A stretch of 64,000 nt of DNA from SMBSF63 sp034003545 (GTDB lineage: Bacteria; Chloroflexota; Anaerolineae; Anaerolineales; Anaerolineaceae), in the NCBI GenBank assembly GCA_964447155.1, contig CAYURM010000008.1, positions 38,196 through 102,195 on the forward strand. Reading direction: 5' to 3'. A program made the translations under genes and the position numbers. Positions 51,897 through 59,809 of this stretch are shown piece by piece; within the stretch, counting starts at the first letter, position 1; each line of letters starts with the position of its first letter. The notes below the pieces were generated by a model, which saw only the letters and a list, made by a program, of their open reading frames with translations, did not search any database and was not told where the DNA came from.

Positions 51897-52745
51897 TCAG
51901 CACATGATTTTTGACTGCCCCGTATTCGCCTTCGATCTGGTACAGTCAAACGATTTTTTCCTCGCCACCGCCACCAGCGACGTGCCAAACGGCAGCCTGT
52001 GCCCTGCCCCCACCCAGCGTGCCTCCAGGCTCAAGGCCGCCGCCGCCAGCCCATTCACCACTGGTACAATCCGCAGCTCACTCACCACCCGCTCATCCAG
52101 GGCTTCTGCCTCCGGGAGCGGGTCGTTCTTTGCCAGGCGGCGGGTCAGCCACACCAGCGGGAAGCTCAGCGCCATGAAATAACTCACCTGCTGCACTTCA
52201 TAGCCAGTGGCCTCCAAAACCGCCCTCAGGCTCTCCTGCGTGTACCGGCGGGCATGTTTGGCTGCTACATCGAAATAACTCCACAAAGAAGGATACGCCG
52301 GGACGGTGATCACCAACTGGCCGTCATCTATCAACATCTGGCGCAAATCATCCAACACCAGGTGGTCATCCGGCATGTGCTCCAGCACATCAAACATCCC
52401 CACCATTGAGAAAGCTTCTCGAAACGGCGGCGTATGCAAATCCCCCTGCACCAGCCCGCAGTCCACCCTCCGGCGTGCAAAATGCAAGCCATCAATGAAC
52501 AGATCCATCCCGGTCACCCGCTCAGCAGAGACGGCGTCGATCAGCACCTGCAAGACATTGCCATTCCCGCAGCCCAGTTCCAGCACGCGGCTCCCTTGCG
52601 GAAGTTCACCGAGACAGCGCTGCACAACACGCGAAATCAGCCGGTTGCGCGCCACAAACCAGAAGTGGCGCTGCTCGGCAGCAAACAACGCCTCCTGATA
52701 GGCTGGATCGTAGGTGTCTCCGTGGGTTGAATGATTGTTTTCCAT
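51897..52745 (-). CDS. Class I SAM-dependent methyltransferase
   Basis: 282 residues. SAM motif I VLELGCGNGNVLQVL (about 59-73), motif II acidic residue in VTGMDLF, motif post-I FSMVGMFDVLEHMPDDHLVLDDL, typical of Methyltransf_11/UbiE-like enzymes. The N-terminus FAAEQRHFWFVARNRL is shared with enzymes linked to polysaccharide or lipid modification. A C-terminal hydrophobic helix occurs near 192-205 (YFMALSFPLVWLTRRL). The substrate is unknown. Confidence 0.87.
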   Translation of the reverse strand: MENNHSTHGDTYDPAYQEALFAAEQRHFWFVARNRLISRVVQRCLGELPQGSRVLELGCGNGNVLQVLIDAVSAERVTGMDLFIDGLHFARRRVDCGLVQGDLHTPPFREAFSMVGMFDVLEHMPDDHLVLDDLRQMLIDDGQLVITVPAYPSLWSYFDVAAKHARRYTQESLRAVLEATGYEVQQVSYFMALSFPLVWLTRRLAKNDPLPEAEALDERVVSELRIVPVVNGLAAAALSLEARWVGAGHRLPFGTSLVAVARKKSFDCTRSKANTGQSKIMC

Positions 52746-52819
52746 ACCGGCATGATTGTAACATGGGGAAAGTTCTATCCCGATTGAAATTTACATCAAT
52801 TGAAGTAAGGCGGATTCTA

Positions 52820-53145
52820 TTAATCTGGGCGTTGCAGCAATTGCTCCAGCACATTGACCAATTGTGGCAGATCTTGATGAATTGTGACCCAAAGGATTTG
52901 CGGTGATATTGAAAAGTAGGCATGCACCAGTTGATTACGCATGCCGCGCATCAGGTGCCAGGGGACCTCTGGATGATTTTCCTGGATTTCTTCAGGGACA
53001 GCTCCAGCTGCTTCACCGATAACGATAAAGTTCAACTCGGCTGCCCGTATGGTTCTCAAGTCATCTTTGAAATCAACAAATTCTATATTCATAACAAACG
53101 AGTGAATTTCCTGAATTACGAGCAGAACATCTTGAATTCATTCAT
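52820..53145 (-). pseudogene. hepT: HepT-like toxin (DUF86), frameshifted next to its start
   Basis: Reads IQDVLLVIQEIHSFVMNIEFVDF ... NFIVIGEAAGAVPEEI ... MRGMRNQLVHAYFSISPQ to the stop at 52820. RNQLVHAY is the RX4HXY RNase motif. The expected ATG at 53145 overlaps the MntA stop (ATGA) but is out of frame: a one-base loss near 53137 (GAATTC for GAAATTC) would restore MNEIQDVLL. Otherwise only the internal ATG 53092 is available, giving 90 residues without helix 1. So it is a broken gene, or an error in the sequence, or a short form. Confidence 0.75.
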
Positions 53146-53448
53146 CCCATCGGCGGGGTGACATAATAACAATCCTCCATCACGTTCTGGCGAATTCGCT
53201 CTTTCAAGCTATCCGGGGTGCCAAGATCAACATTACAGTCAAGAAGGTTTTCAAGATAATCTTGAAGTTCAACCAACCCGAATAATCCTACCGGACGATC
53301 AAACTCAACCAGAATATCTACATCGCTTTCAGGTTGTGCCTCATCACGGGCAACGGAACCAAACAATGCCAGGCTTTTGCCCCCCCCCCCGCGTTTCCAA
53401 GTTGGCCTGATGAGCATGCAAAATTTCCAAAACTTTTTCTCGTTTCAT
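53142..53448 (-). pseudogene. mntA: MntA-like antitoxin nucleotidyltransferase, frameshifted in a poly-G tract
   Basis: Starts MKREKVLEILHAHQANLETRG at 53448, hits 11 G (C at 53380-53390 on the plus strand) and continues in another frame as KSLALFGSVARDEAQPESDVDILVEF. GS-X10-DXD, the catalytic motif that adenylylates HepT, is intact. Ten or thirteen G would join the frames. The tract suggests slippage (phase variation), decay or a sequencing error. Confidence 0.78.
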
Positions 53449-53646
53449 ACCCAAATTATACAATAACCAGGCAAATAATACGGAAGAATATGTAGAGCCT
53501 TTCGCGTTAGGTGACCGCCTCATTAACCCAAATGATTCGTATCTCAATAACTTCCATATCTTTCTGTCCCGGCCTATAATAAACAGTAGAAATCCAAATT
53601 TTCTACAAATATCAAATGACTCGAAAAAAATGTTCTGTATAATACT

Positions 53647-53829
53647 TTGCGTGAAATATATGAAGATTACGTCGTTTGGCGTGGAAAAGTAGCCGATAAT
53701 GATGAGATATATTTATACCAAATCAGCAGTGGCACGACTATGCGCATTTCTAACAACTCAACTGATAATTGGTATCCTCAAATCAACGGAAACAATGTAG
53801 TGTGGGCAGGGAGAGAAAATGGAAACCAA
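53647..53829 (+). pseudogene. Beta-propeller (TolB-like) protein remnant
   Basis: About 61 residues: YEDYVVWRGKVADNDEIYLYQISSG and TTMRISNNSTDNWYPQINGNNVVWAG are two blades' worth of a TolB-like repeat. No signal, start or further blades. The frame runs into the palindrome at 53850, which probably marks the breakpoint. Confidence 0.55.
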
Positions 53830-53849
53830 GCTCCTCCCCCGCACGCGGC

Positions 53850-53871
53850 GGACAGGTCAGGAGACCTGTCC
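53850..53871. repeat. GGACAGGTC palindrome
   Basis: GGACAGGTC, AGGA loop, GACCTGTCC, then CTATGAA. Abuts the beta-propeller remnant. Confidence 0.65.
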
Positions 53872-53980
53872 CTATGAATAATGACTACACGCATTAACTC
53901 TCCTCCCTTCCTGTCCCCACACGCCACCCTTATTTATGCTATCATTACAAAAAATGAACCACCCGCAACAGGAGACCTCT

Positions 53981-54844
53981 ATGAAAAAAACACCCATCCT
54001 CGGCGTCATCGGCGGATCAGGATTGTACGGCCTGGAAGGCCTTGAAGACACACAAACCATCGACATCGACACCCCTTTCGGCAGTCCCAGTTCCCCGATC
54101 ATGCTCGGCACCCTGTCGGGCAAACGCATTGCCTTCCTCGCCCGCCACGGCATCGGACATTTTCTCACCCCCGGCGAGGTCAATTACCGTGCCAACATCT
54201 ACGCCCTCAAATCCCTCGGGCTGCACCATGTCGTCAGTGTCAGCGCAGTCGGCTCGCTGCGCGAAGACTACATCCCCGGCCAGATCGTCATCCCGGATCA
54301 AATCTTTGATTTCACCAAAGACCGTGAACGCTCCTTCTTCGGCGAAGGTATGGTCGGGCATATCGGCGTAGCTGACCCCTTCTGCGCCTTCCTCTCTGGC
54401 TCCCTCTTCGAAGCAGTCACCCGCACCGGCGCAGAGGTGCATCGCGCCGGCACGATCCTCACGATTGAGGGACCGCGTTTCTCCACCCGCGCTGAGTCAA
54501 ACGCCTACCGCTCGTGGGGCATGTCCCTGGTCGGCATGACCGCCTGCCCGGAAGCCTTCCTCGCCCGCGAAGCAGAGCTGTGCTATGCGGTCATGGCCCA
54601 TGTGACCGACTACGACGTCTGGCACACCTCCGAGGAAGAAGTCAGTGTGGAAATGGTCCTCCGCACCATGCAAAACAATACCGCATATGCCCAGCAAGCC
54701 ATGCGCAACCTGATCGAGGATTGGGAAGCCCCCGCAGACTGTTCCTGCCAGCACACCCTGAAAAACGCGATCATGACCCAGCCGGACAAAATCCCGGCAG
54801 AAACCCGCCAAAAACTGGACCTGCTCGTCAGGAAATATCTCTAA
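53981..54844 (+). CDS. mtnP: S-methyl-5'-thioadenosine phosphorylase
   Basis: 287 residues. Splits 5'-methylthioadenosine with phosphate into adenine and methylthioribose 1-phosphate. PNP/UDP family 2 fold: GVIGGSGLYGLEGLED, ARHGIGHFLTPGEVNYRANI (phosphate site), VSVSAVGSLRE, IEGPRFSTRAESNAYR, VGMTACPEAFLAREAELCYAVMAHVTDYD. The MTA-type end of the active site fits methylthioadenosine better than guanosine. ATG 53981 follows AGGAGACC. The SEDS gene begins six bases after its stop. Confidence 0.92.
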   Translation: MKKTPILGVIGGSGLYGLEGLEDTQTIDIDTPFGSPSSPIMLGTLSGKRIAFLARHGIGHFLTPGEVNYRANIYALKSLGLHHVVSVSAVGSLREDYIPGQIVIPDQIFDFTKDRERSFFGEGMVGHIGVADPFCAFLSGSLFEAVTRTGAEVHRAGTILTIEGPRFSTRAESNAYRSWGMSLVGMTACPEAFLAREAELCYAVMAHVTDYDVWHTSEEEVSVEMVLRTMQNNTAYAQQAMRNLIEDWEAPADCSCQHTLKNAIMTQPDKIPAETRQKLDLLVRKYL

Positions 54845-54850
54845 TCCCCC

Positions 54851-57487
54851 GTGGAAAACTTCCTCCCGCCCCCCGCCGAGTCAAAAAAACAGCTCCAGCA
54901 GCGACTTTTCCTGCTGGCGCTGTCGGCCGTGGTGCTGCTGGCCGCCATTCTGACCCTTGCACCAGCAGTGCGCCTGCATTCCTGGCAGGTAACTTATCCC
55001 TGGCAGCACTGGCTGGCCGTGCCGCTGTGGGCAGCAGGATTTACCTACACGCATATTCAAACCAGCAAACGCCTCCCCGAACGCGACGCCTTCCTCCTGC
55101 CGGTCACTGCCCTGCTGAGCGGCTGGGGATTGATGACCATCTGGCGGCTTAACCCCGCTTTTGGGCTGCGTCAGACCATCTGGCTGGCTTTCGGCCTGAT
55201 CCTGTTCAATGTCGGCCTGCGCATCCCCAACCTCCTCGATCTGCTCCGGCGTTATAAATACGTATGGTTGTTCACCGGCCTGCTCCTCACCGCGCTGACC
55301 TTCGTCTTCGGCACTTACCCGGAAGGACAGGGCCCGCGCCTGTGGTTCGGATTCGGAAAAATCTTCTTCCAGCCCTCTGAGCCGCTGAAGCTGCTCCTGA
55401 TCATCTTTCTGGCCGCCTACCTGGCAGACCGTCAACCGGTCAGTTTCAATATTATTCAGCTCCTCGCCCCATCTCTGATTCTGGTGGGCGCGTCGCTGTT
55501 CATCCTGATGGTACAGCGTGACCTGGGCACAGCCTCCATTTTCATCCTGCTCTATTTTGCCATCACCTACCTTGCTTCTGGCCGCCGACGCATTTTGGTG
55601 TTTGGCGCCGCGCTGATCCTGATCGCCGGCATTGCCGGCTATGCTTTGTTTGACGTCATCCAGGTGCGGGTAGATGCCTGGCTCAATCCCTGGCTCGACC
55701 CCAACGGCTCTTCCTATCAGATCGTGCAGTCGCTGATGGCAGTTGCCTCCGGGCGATTGCTCGGCAGCGGCCTCGGCCTCGGCAGCCCGGGCGTTGTCCC
55801 CGTCGCCATTTCCGATTTCATCTTTGCCGCCATTGCAGAAGAAACGGGCTTCCTCGGTTTGATCGCACTGATGCTGCTGCTTACCCTGCTCAGCCTGCGC
55901 GCCATGCACACCGCCATCCTGGCGACAAACCATTATCACCGCTATCTGGCCGCTGGCCTGGGTATCTATTTTATGCTGCAAACTATCCTCATTGTGGGCG
56001 GAAATTTGCGTCTCCTGCCGTTGACCGGGGTCACCCTGCCATTCGTTTCTTACGGTGGATCTTCCCTCACAACTTCGTTTGCTGCCCTGATGATCCTTGT
56101 CCTCATCAGTAACAGTGCTGATGATATCGAACCCGCCCCCCTGGTCAATGACAAACCTTATCTCTTCCTCACCGGCTGGATGCTGGCCTGTTTAGCAGCA
56201 GTTGCCTTGCTTGGCGGCTGGTGGGCCATCATCCGCTCAGATGACCTGTTAACGCGCACTGACAATCCACGCCTGAGCATCGCCGACCGCTACGTGCCCC
56301 GCGGCTCCCTGCTCGACCGCCGCAACACAACGATTGCCATCACCACAGGCGATCCCGGCTCCTTGCAGCGTGATCTGCTCTACCCGCCCCTCAGCCTGAC
56401 CGTAGGCTACATCCACCCCGTTTACGGGCAGGCCGGTCTGGAACAAAGCCTGAATGATTTTCTGCGCGGCTACCGCGGCACCCCGTCTTCCACCATTTTT
56501 TTCAATCAGCTGCTCTACAACCAGCCGCCCGAAGGGCTGGACGTACGCTTAAGCATTGATCTCCAGTTACAGAAAAAAGCAGATGAATTGATGGATGGGC
56601 ATACCGGCGCCCTGGTGCTGCTGAATGCCCAAAGCGGTGAAGTGCTGGCAATTGCTTCTCATCCTTACTTCTCCCCTGACCAGGCGCAAGGGTCATGGGA
56701 AACTGCGCTCCATGACCCTGCTGCGCCGCTCTTCAACCGCGCCACACTGGGGCAGTACCCCCCTGGCACCGCACTGGGGCCTTTCCTGCTAACTGCCGTT
56801 AAGGAAAACCGCATCGAGATTACGCCCCCGGCGCAATACACCCTCACTCTGGATGGGAAAAAATGGGGCTGCGCCGTCCCTCTGCCAAACAATGCTACCC
56901 TCTATCAGGCTGTGGCAGCCGGATGCCCCGGCGCATCCCTGTCGATGGGCACCGCTCTGGATTTAACCGACCTAAAAACCCTCTACCAAACGCTTGGTTT
57001 TGACCAAACACCAGACATTCCCCTGCCATCTGCCAATGCAGCCGCTATTCTGGCACTTGAAGACCAGACGCGCATTGCGCTGGGGCAAGACGCGATCCTG
57101 GTCACCCCCCTGCAAATGGCGCTGGCCGCCGCTTCCTTGTCAGCAGAAGGCGTACGCCCCTCACCGGCCTTTGCCGCCGCAGTCAACACCCCGCTTGAAG
57201 GCTGGGTCATCCTGCCCTCAGGCGAAAAGACAATCGCCTTTCTACCCGGAGCAGTCAGCGAAACCACCAGCAAACTGCCTAAATCTGGACTGCCGGCCTG
57301 GGAAACCACGGCCTCTGCCCATCATGACGATAAAACGATCACCTGGTATCTGGCCGGCACCACCCCCGGCTGGCGCGGCGTCCCCCTGGCAATGGCGCTC
57401 GTCCTTGAAGAGGATGATCCCGTGGCAGCCAGTCAGATGGGTACAGCGCTGCTTGATACTGTTCTCAACCGCCCGGCAGAAGAATAA
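54851..57487 (+). CDS. SEDS (RodA/FtsW) glycosyltransferase fused to a catalytically dead PBP transpeptidase domain
   Basis: 878 residues, GTG start. Residues about 15-440 form a SEDS polymerase with ten or more TM helices: FQPSEPLKLLLIIFLAAYLAD, QRDLGTASIFILLYF, DPNGSSYQIVQSLMAVASGRLLGSGLGLGSPGVVPVAISDFIFAAIAEETGFLGL (conserved Asp322) and PFVSYGGSSLTTSF. Residues about 465-878 form a PBP2-like domain (ADRYVPRGSLLDRRN, VRLSIDLQLQKKADELM, GALVLLNAQSGEVLAIASHPYFSPD). Its SxxK motif is TALG (640-643), the SxN site is CPGAS and the KTG site is ETTA (from 818): all catalytic residues are lost. SEDS and class-B PBP are normally separate proteins. The fused domain may be a structural activator. Confidence 0.9.
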   Translation: MENFLPPPAESKKQLQQRLFLLALSAVVLLAAILTLAPAVRLHSWQVTYPWQHWLAVPLWAAGFTYTHIQTSKRLPERDAFLLPVTALLSGWGLMTIWRLNPAFGLRQTIWLAFGLILFNVGLRIPNLLDLLRRYKYVWLFTGLLLTALTFVFGTYPEGQGPRLWFGFGKIFFQPSEPLKLLLIIFLAAYLADRQPVSFNIIQLLAPSLILVGASLFILMVQRDLGTASIFILLYFAITYLASGRRRILVFGAALILIAGIAGYALFDVIQVRVDAWLNPWLDPNGSSYQIVQSLMAVASGRLLGSGLGLGSPGVVPVAISDFIFAAIAEETGFLGLIALMLLLTLLSLRAMHTAILATNHYHRYLAAGLGIYFMLQTILIVGGNLRLLPLTGVTLPFVSYGGSSLTTSFAALMILVLISNSADDIEPAPLVNDKPYLFLTGWMLACLAAVALLGGWWAIIRSDDLLTRTDNPRLSIADRYVPRGSLLDRRNTTIAITTGDPGSLQRDLLYPPLSLTVGYIHPVYGQAGLEQSLNDFLRGYRGTPSSTIFFNQLLYNQPPEGLDVRLSIDLQLQKKADELMDGHTGALVLLNAQSGEVLAIASHPYFSPDQAQGSWETALHDPAAPLFNRATLGQYPPGTALGPFLLTAVKENRIEITPPAQYTLTLDGKKWGCAVPLPNNATLYQAVAAGCPGASLSMGTALDLTDLKTLYQTLGFDQTPDIPLPSANAAAILALEDQTRIALGQDAILVTPLQMALAAASLSAEGVRPSPAFAAAVNTPLEGWVILPSGEKTIAFLPGAVSETTSKLPKSGLPAWETTASAHHDDKTITWYLAGTTPGWRGVPLAMALVLEEDDPVAASQMGTALLDTVLNRPAEE

Positions 57488-57576
57488 TTCGCCCTTTTCA
57501 AGGTGCTTTCCAGATTGTCCCATCACCTGAAACACAAATTTCGACAGGGGATGAGCATGCCGCCCACCACCGAAAT

Positions 57577-57611
57577 ATAAAAAATCTCCAGAAGCAATTG
57601 CCGCTGGAGAT
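57577..57611 (-). terminator. Terminator of tyrS
   Basis: ATCTCCAG, 12-base loop, CTGGAGAT then T5 on the minus strand. Confidence 0.85.
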
Positions 57612-57633
57612 CTATACAATCAGGAACAGGGAT

Positions 57634-58851
57634 TTATCGATATGGCCGCAGGTGCACGAATTTGCGCTTACCCACCTGCAAAACGCCGTTTCCAGGCACC
57701 ATAAAGGGATCTGTAAGCACTTCACCATCGAGGCGTACGCCGTTCTGTTTGATCAGGCGGCGCCCTTCTCCACGGCTTTCGATCAATTGAGCAGCTTCCA
57801 GCACATCTAACAGGCTCAAACCGGGCTCCAGTTGAAAATCAGGGATGTCATCCGGCACTTCATTCTTCTGAAACATGGTCACAAAGACTTCCTGTCCGCG
57901 TTCGGCCTCTTCTTCACCATAGAAAGTGCTCACCACTTCATAGGCCAACTGCATCTTCGCATCCCGCGGGTGCAGCGAACCGTCTTCCAGCGCTTTCTCG
58001 CGGGCTTCGATAATGTCCGGCGTCCAGCGGGTTACCAAACGCGAGAACTGCGGCATGGCCGAGTCAGGAATGCTCATCATCTTGCCATACATATCTTCAG
58101 CATTGGTATTGATCGGAATATGGTTGCCCAGAGACTTGCTCATCTTGATCACACCATCGGTGCCGGGCAGGATATCCACAATCACAGCGATATTGGGCAG
58201 GCGGTCCAGCGAGGTCATGATCTTGCGCGCCGCCGTCATGATATTGAACAATTGATCCGAGCCGCCCACCTGCACATCAGCCTCCAGGGCATAGGCATCA
58301 TACCCCTGCATGATCGAGTAGAAGGTCTCATGCAGGTACACGGCATCCCCATTTTCAAAACGTTTTTTAAAATTCTCGCGGGTCATGAACTGCTGAATGG
58401 TGAAATTGGACGCCAGGCGGATCACCTCGGCAAAAGACAGCCCCGAAAGCCAGTCAGCGTTATAACGGATTCTGGTCTTCTCCTTGTCCAGGATGCGGAA
58501 GGCCTGCTCCGCATAGGTCTTTCCGTTCTGCTCCACCTGCTCAGGGGTAAGCTGCGGGCGCAGCACATCCTTGTCCGAGGGGTCGCCGATCAGGGAGGTG
58601 TAATTGCCAACCAGGAAGGTTACCTCATGCCCCAGTTCCTGGAACTGGCGCAATTTGCGCATGGGAACCGTGTGGCCGAGATGCAGGTCTGTGGTGCGCG
58701 GATCAAAACCGCAATACAATTTTAACGGGCGGCCTTCTTTTTCAGCCGCGATCAACCGCTCACGCAATTCTTTGGTCATCGCCTCTTTGAGGGTCTCATC
58801 GCCATAGGCGGTACCCTGCATCAGGTAAGCTACTTGTTGGTCAATATTCAT
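57634..58851 (-). CDS. tyrS: Tyrosyl-tRNA synthetase
   Basis: 405 residues. Charges tRNA-Tyr. Class I motifs: HLGHTVPMRKL (HIGH box, in the DLHLGH form of the long-branch bacterial TyrS group) and KMSKSLGN (KMSKS). YDAYALEADVQVGGSDQLFNI is the tRNA/Tyr-site segment. The C-terminal S4 RNA-binding domain is present (SLLDVLEAAQLIESRGEGRRLIKQNGVRLDG). Full length. ATG 58851 follows AAGGAG. Confidence 0.96.
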   Translation of the reverse strand: MNIDQQVAYLMQGTAYGDETLKEAMTKELRERLIAAEKEGRPLKLYCGFDPRTTDLHLGHTVPMRKLRQFQELGHEVTFLVGNYTSLIGDPSDKDVLRPQLTPEQVEQNGKTYAEQAFRILDKEKTRIRYNADWLSGLSFAEVIRLASNFTIQQFMTRENFKKRFENGDAVYLHETFYSIMQGYDAYALEADVQVGGSDQLFNIMTAARKIMTSLDRLPNIAVIVDILPGTDGVIKMSKSLGNHIPINTNAEDMYGKMMSIPDSAMPQFSRLVTRWTPDIIEAREKALEDGSLHPRDAKMQLAYEVVSTFYGEEEAERGQEVFVTMFQKNEVPDDIPDFQLEPGLSLLDVLEAAQLIESRGEGRRLIKQNGVRLDGEVLTDPFMVPGNGVLQVGKRKFVHLRPYR

Positions 58852-58967
58852 AAAAACTCTCCTTGAAGTCCAGATCGGTTCTAATTTTACCGCCGTTCAG
58901 TACACATATCAACTTAAAAAAGAAAAGGCGCTTCCTCCAGCGCCTTTCCCATCTTGCTGGCTGAAAC

Positions 58968-59732
58968 TCAACCCGGCAGAATGACCATTAAATCTTGTGC
59001 CAGACTTACTTCACCTGAAAAAACGGCTTCCGCATCTGCGATCATCGCCGCCTGTGCTTCCTTGCCAGCCAGGGAATCATAATGAATCAGGTATAACTTC
59101 TTCGCTCCGGCTTCCGCCGCAATCTCAGCTGCCTGGGCTGATGAAGAGTGTCCCACCCCTTCCCCGAAGGATTCATGCAGCAACACATCTGCCCCGGCGG
59201 CCAGCTGCACCACTTGCGGACACGGCTCGGTGTCACAGGAATAGGCCGCTACAGTGCTGTCAGCCAAAAATTCCACCCGGACACCCACCGTCGGCACCAT
59301 GTGCTTCACCGGCGAGGTGAAAACCCGGAAGGCGTCATTTTCCATCATCCGGGTCAACGGTTCTTCCGGCAGGCGGTGGAAATGCACTGGATAGAAATCC
59401 GGCCATTTGCGCCAGCTATACATATCCATCAGCGCTTCCAGGCAGTCCAGGGTATGCGTCAAGCCATACAAATGCAACGGTTCCGTCCGCCCCAACAGCC
59501 ACATATCCATCAACAACAACGGCGCGCCGGAAATATGGTCCGGGTGAAAATGAGTGAACAGAATATCAGTGATCGAATTGATCTCAATCCCCGCTTTGGG
59601 AAGGTGAATGACGGGATCGCTGCCGCAATCCACCAGCAAACCTGCCTTCCCCTCCCGAAAGAAAAGGTGAGTATGTTTGTGATTTTCGTCAGTCAGAGCC
59701 GCCCCGGAACCGAGGACAACGATTTCTCCCAT
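58968..59732 (-). CDS. MBL-fold hydrolase, ribonuclease Z-like
   Basis: 254 residues. Metallo-beta-lactamase fold with zinc motif THFHPDHISG (HxHxDH), HTHLFF upstream, MVPTVGVRVE and later LIHYDS with the C-terminal His. GSGAALTDENHKHTHLF resembles the start of RNase Z/arylsulfatase-like enzymes. The RNase Z exosite is not evident, so it may act on another phosphodiester or small molecule. ATG 59732 is chosen because AGAAGGG precedes it and family similarity starts at GEIVVLGSG. Confidence 0.82.
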   Translation of the reverse strand: MGEIVVLGSGAALTDENHKHTHLFFREGKAGLLVDCGSDPVIHLPKAGIEINSITDILFTHFHPDHISGAPLLLMDMWLLGRTEPLHLYGLTHTLDCLEALMDMYSWRKWPDFYPVHFHRLPEEPLTRMMENDAFRVFTSPVKHMVPTVGVRVEFLADSTVAAYSCDTEPCPQVVQLAAGADVLLHESFGEGVGHSSSAQAAEIAAEAGAKKLYLIHYDSLAGKEAQAAMIADAEAVFSGEVSLAQDLMVILPG

Positions 59733-59809
59733 GATGTTTTTCCCTTCTGATCCCGCTGCATGAATAATGCTATTGTATTTTAGAGAGGTTAAAAAAGCAA
59801 CGCAAACCG

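Noticed and set aside
54881..55981. 366-codon open frame on the minus strand
   Set aside because: Gln/Glu-rich shadow opposite the membrane helices of the SEDS domain.
57832..58725. 297-codon open frame on the plus strand
   Set aside because: Antisense of tyrS.
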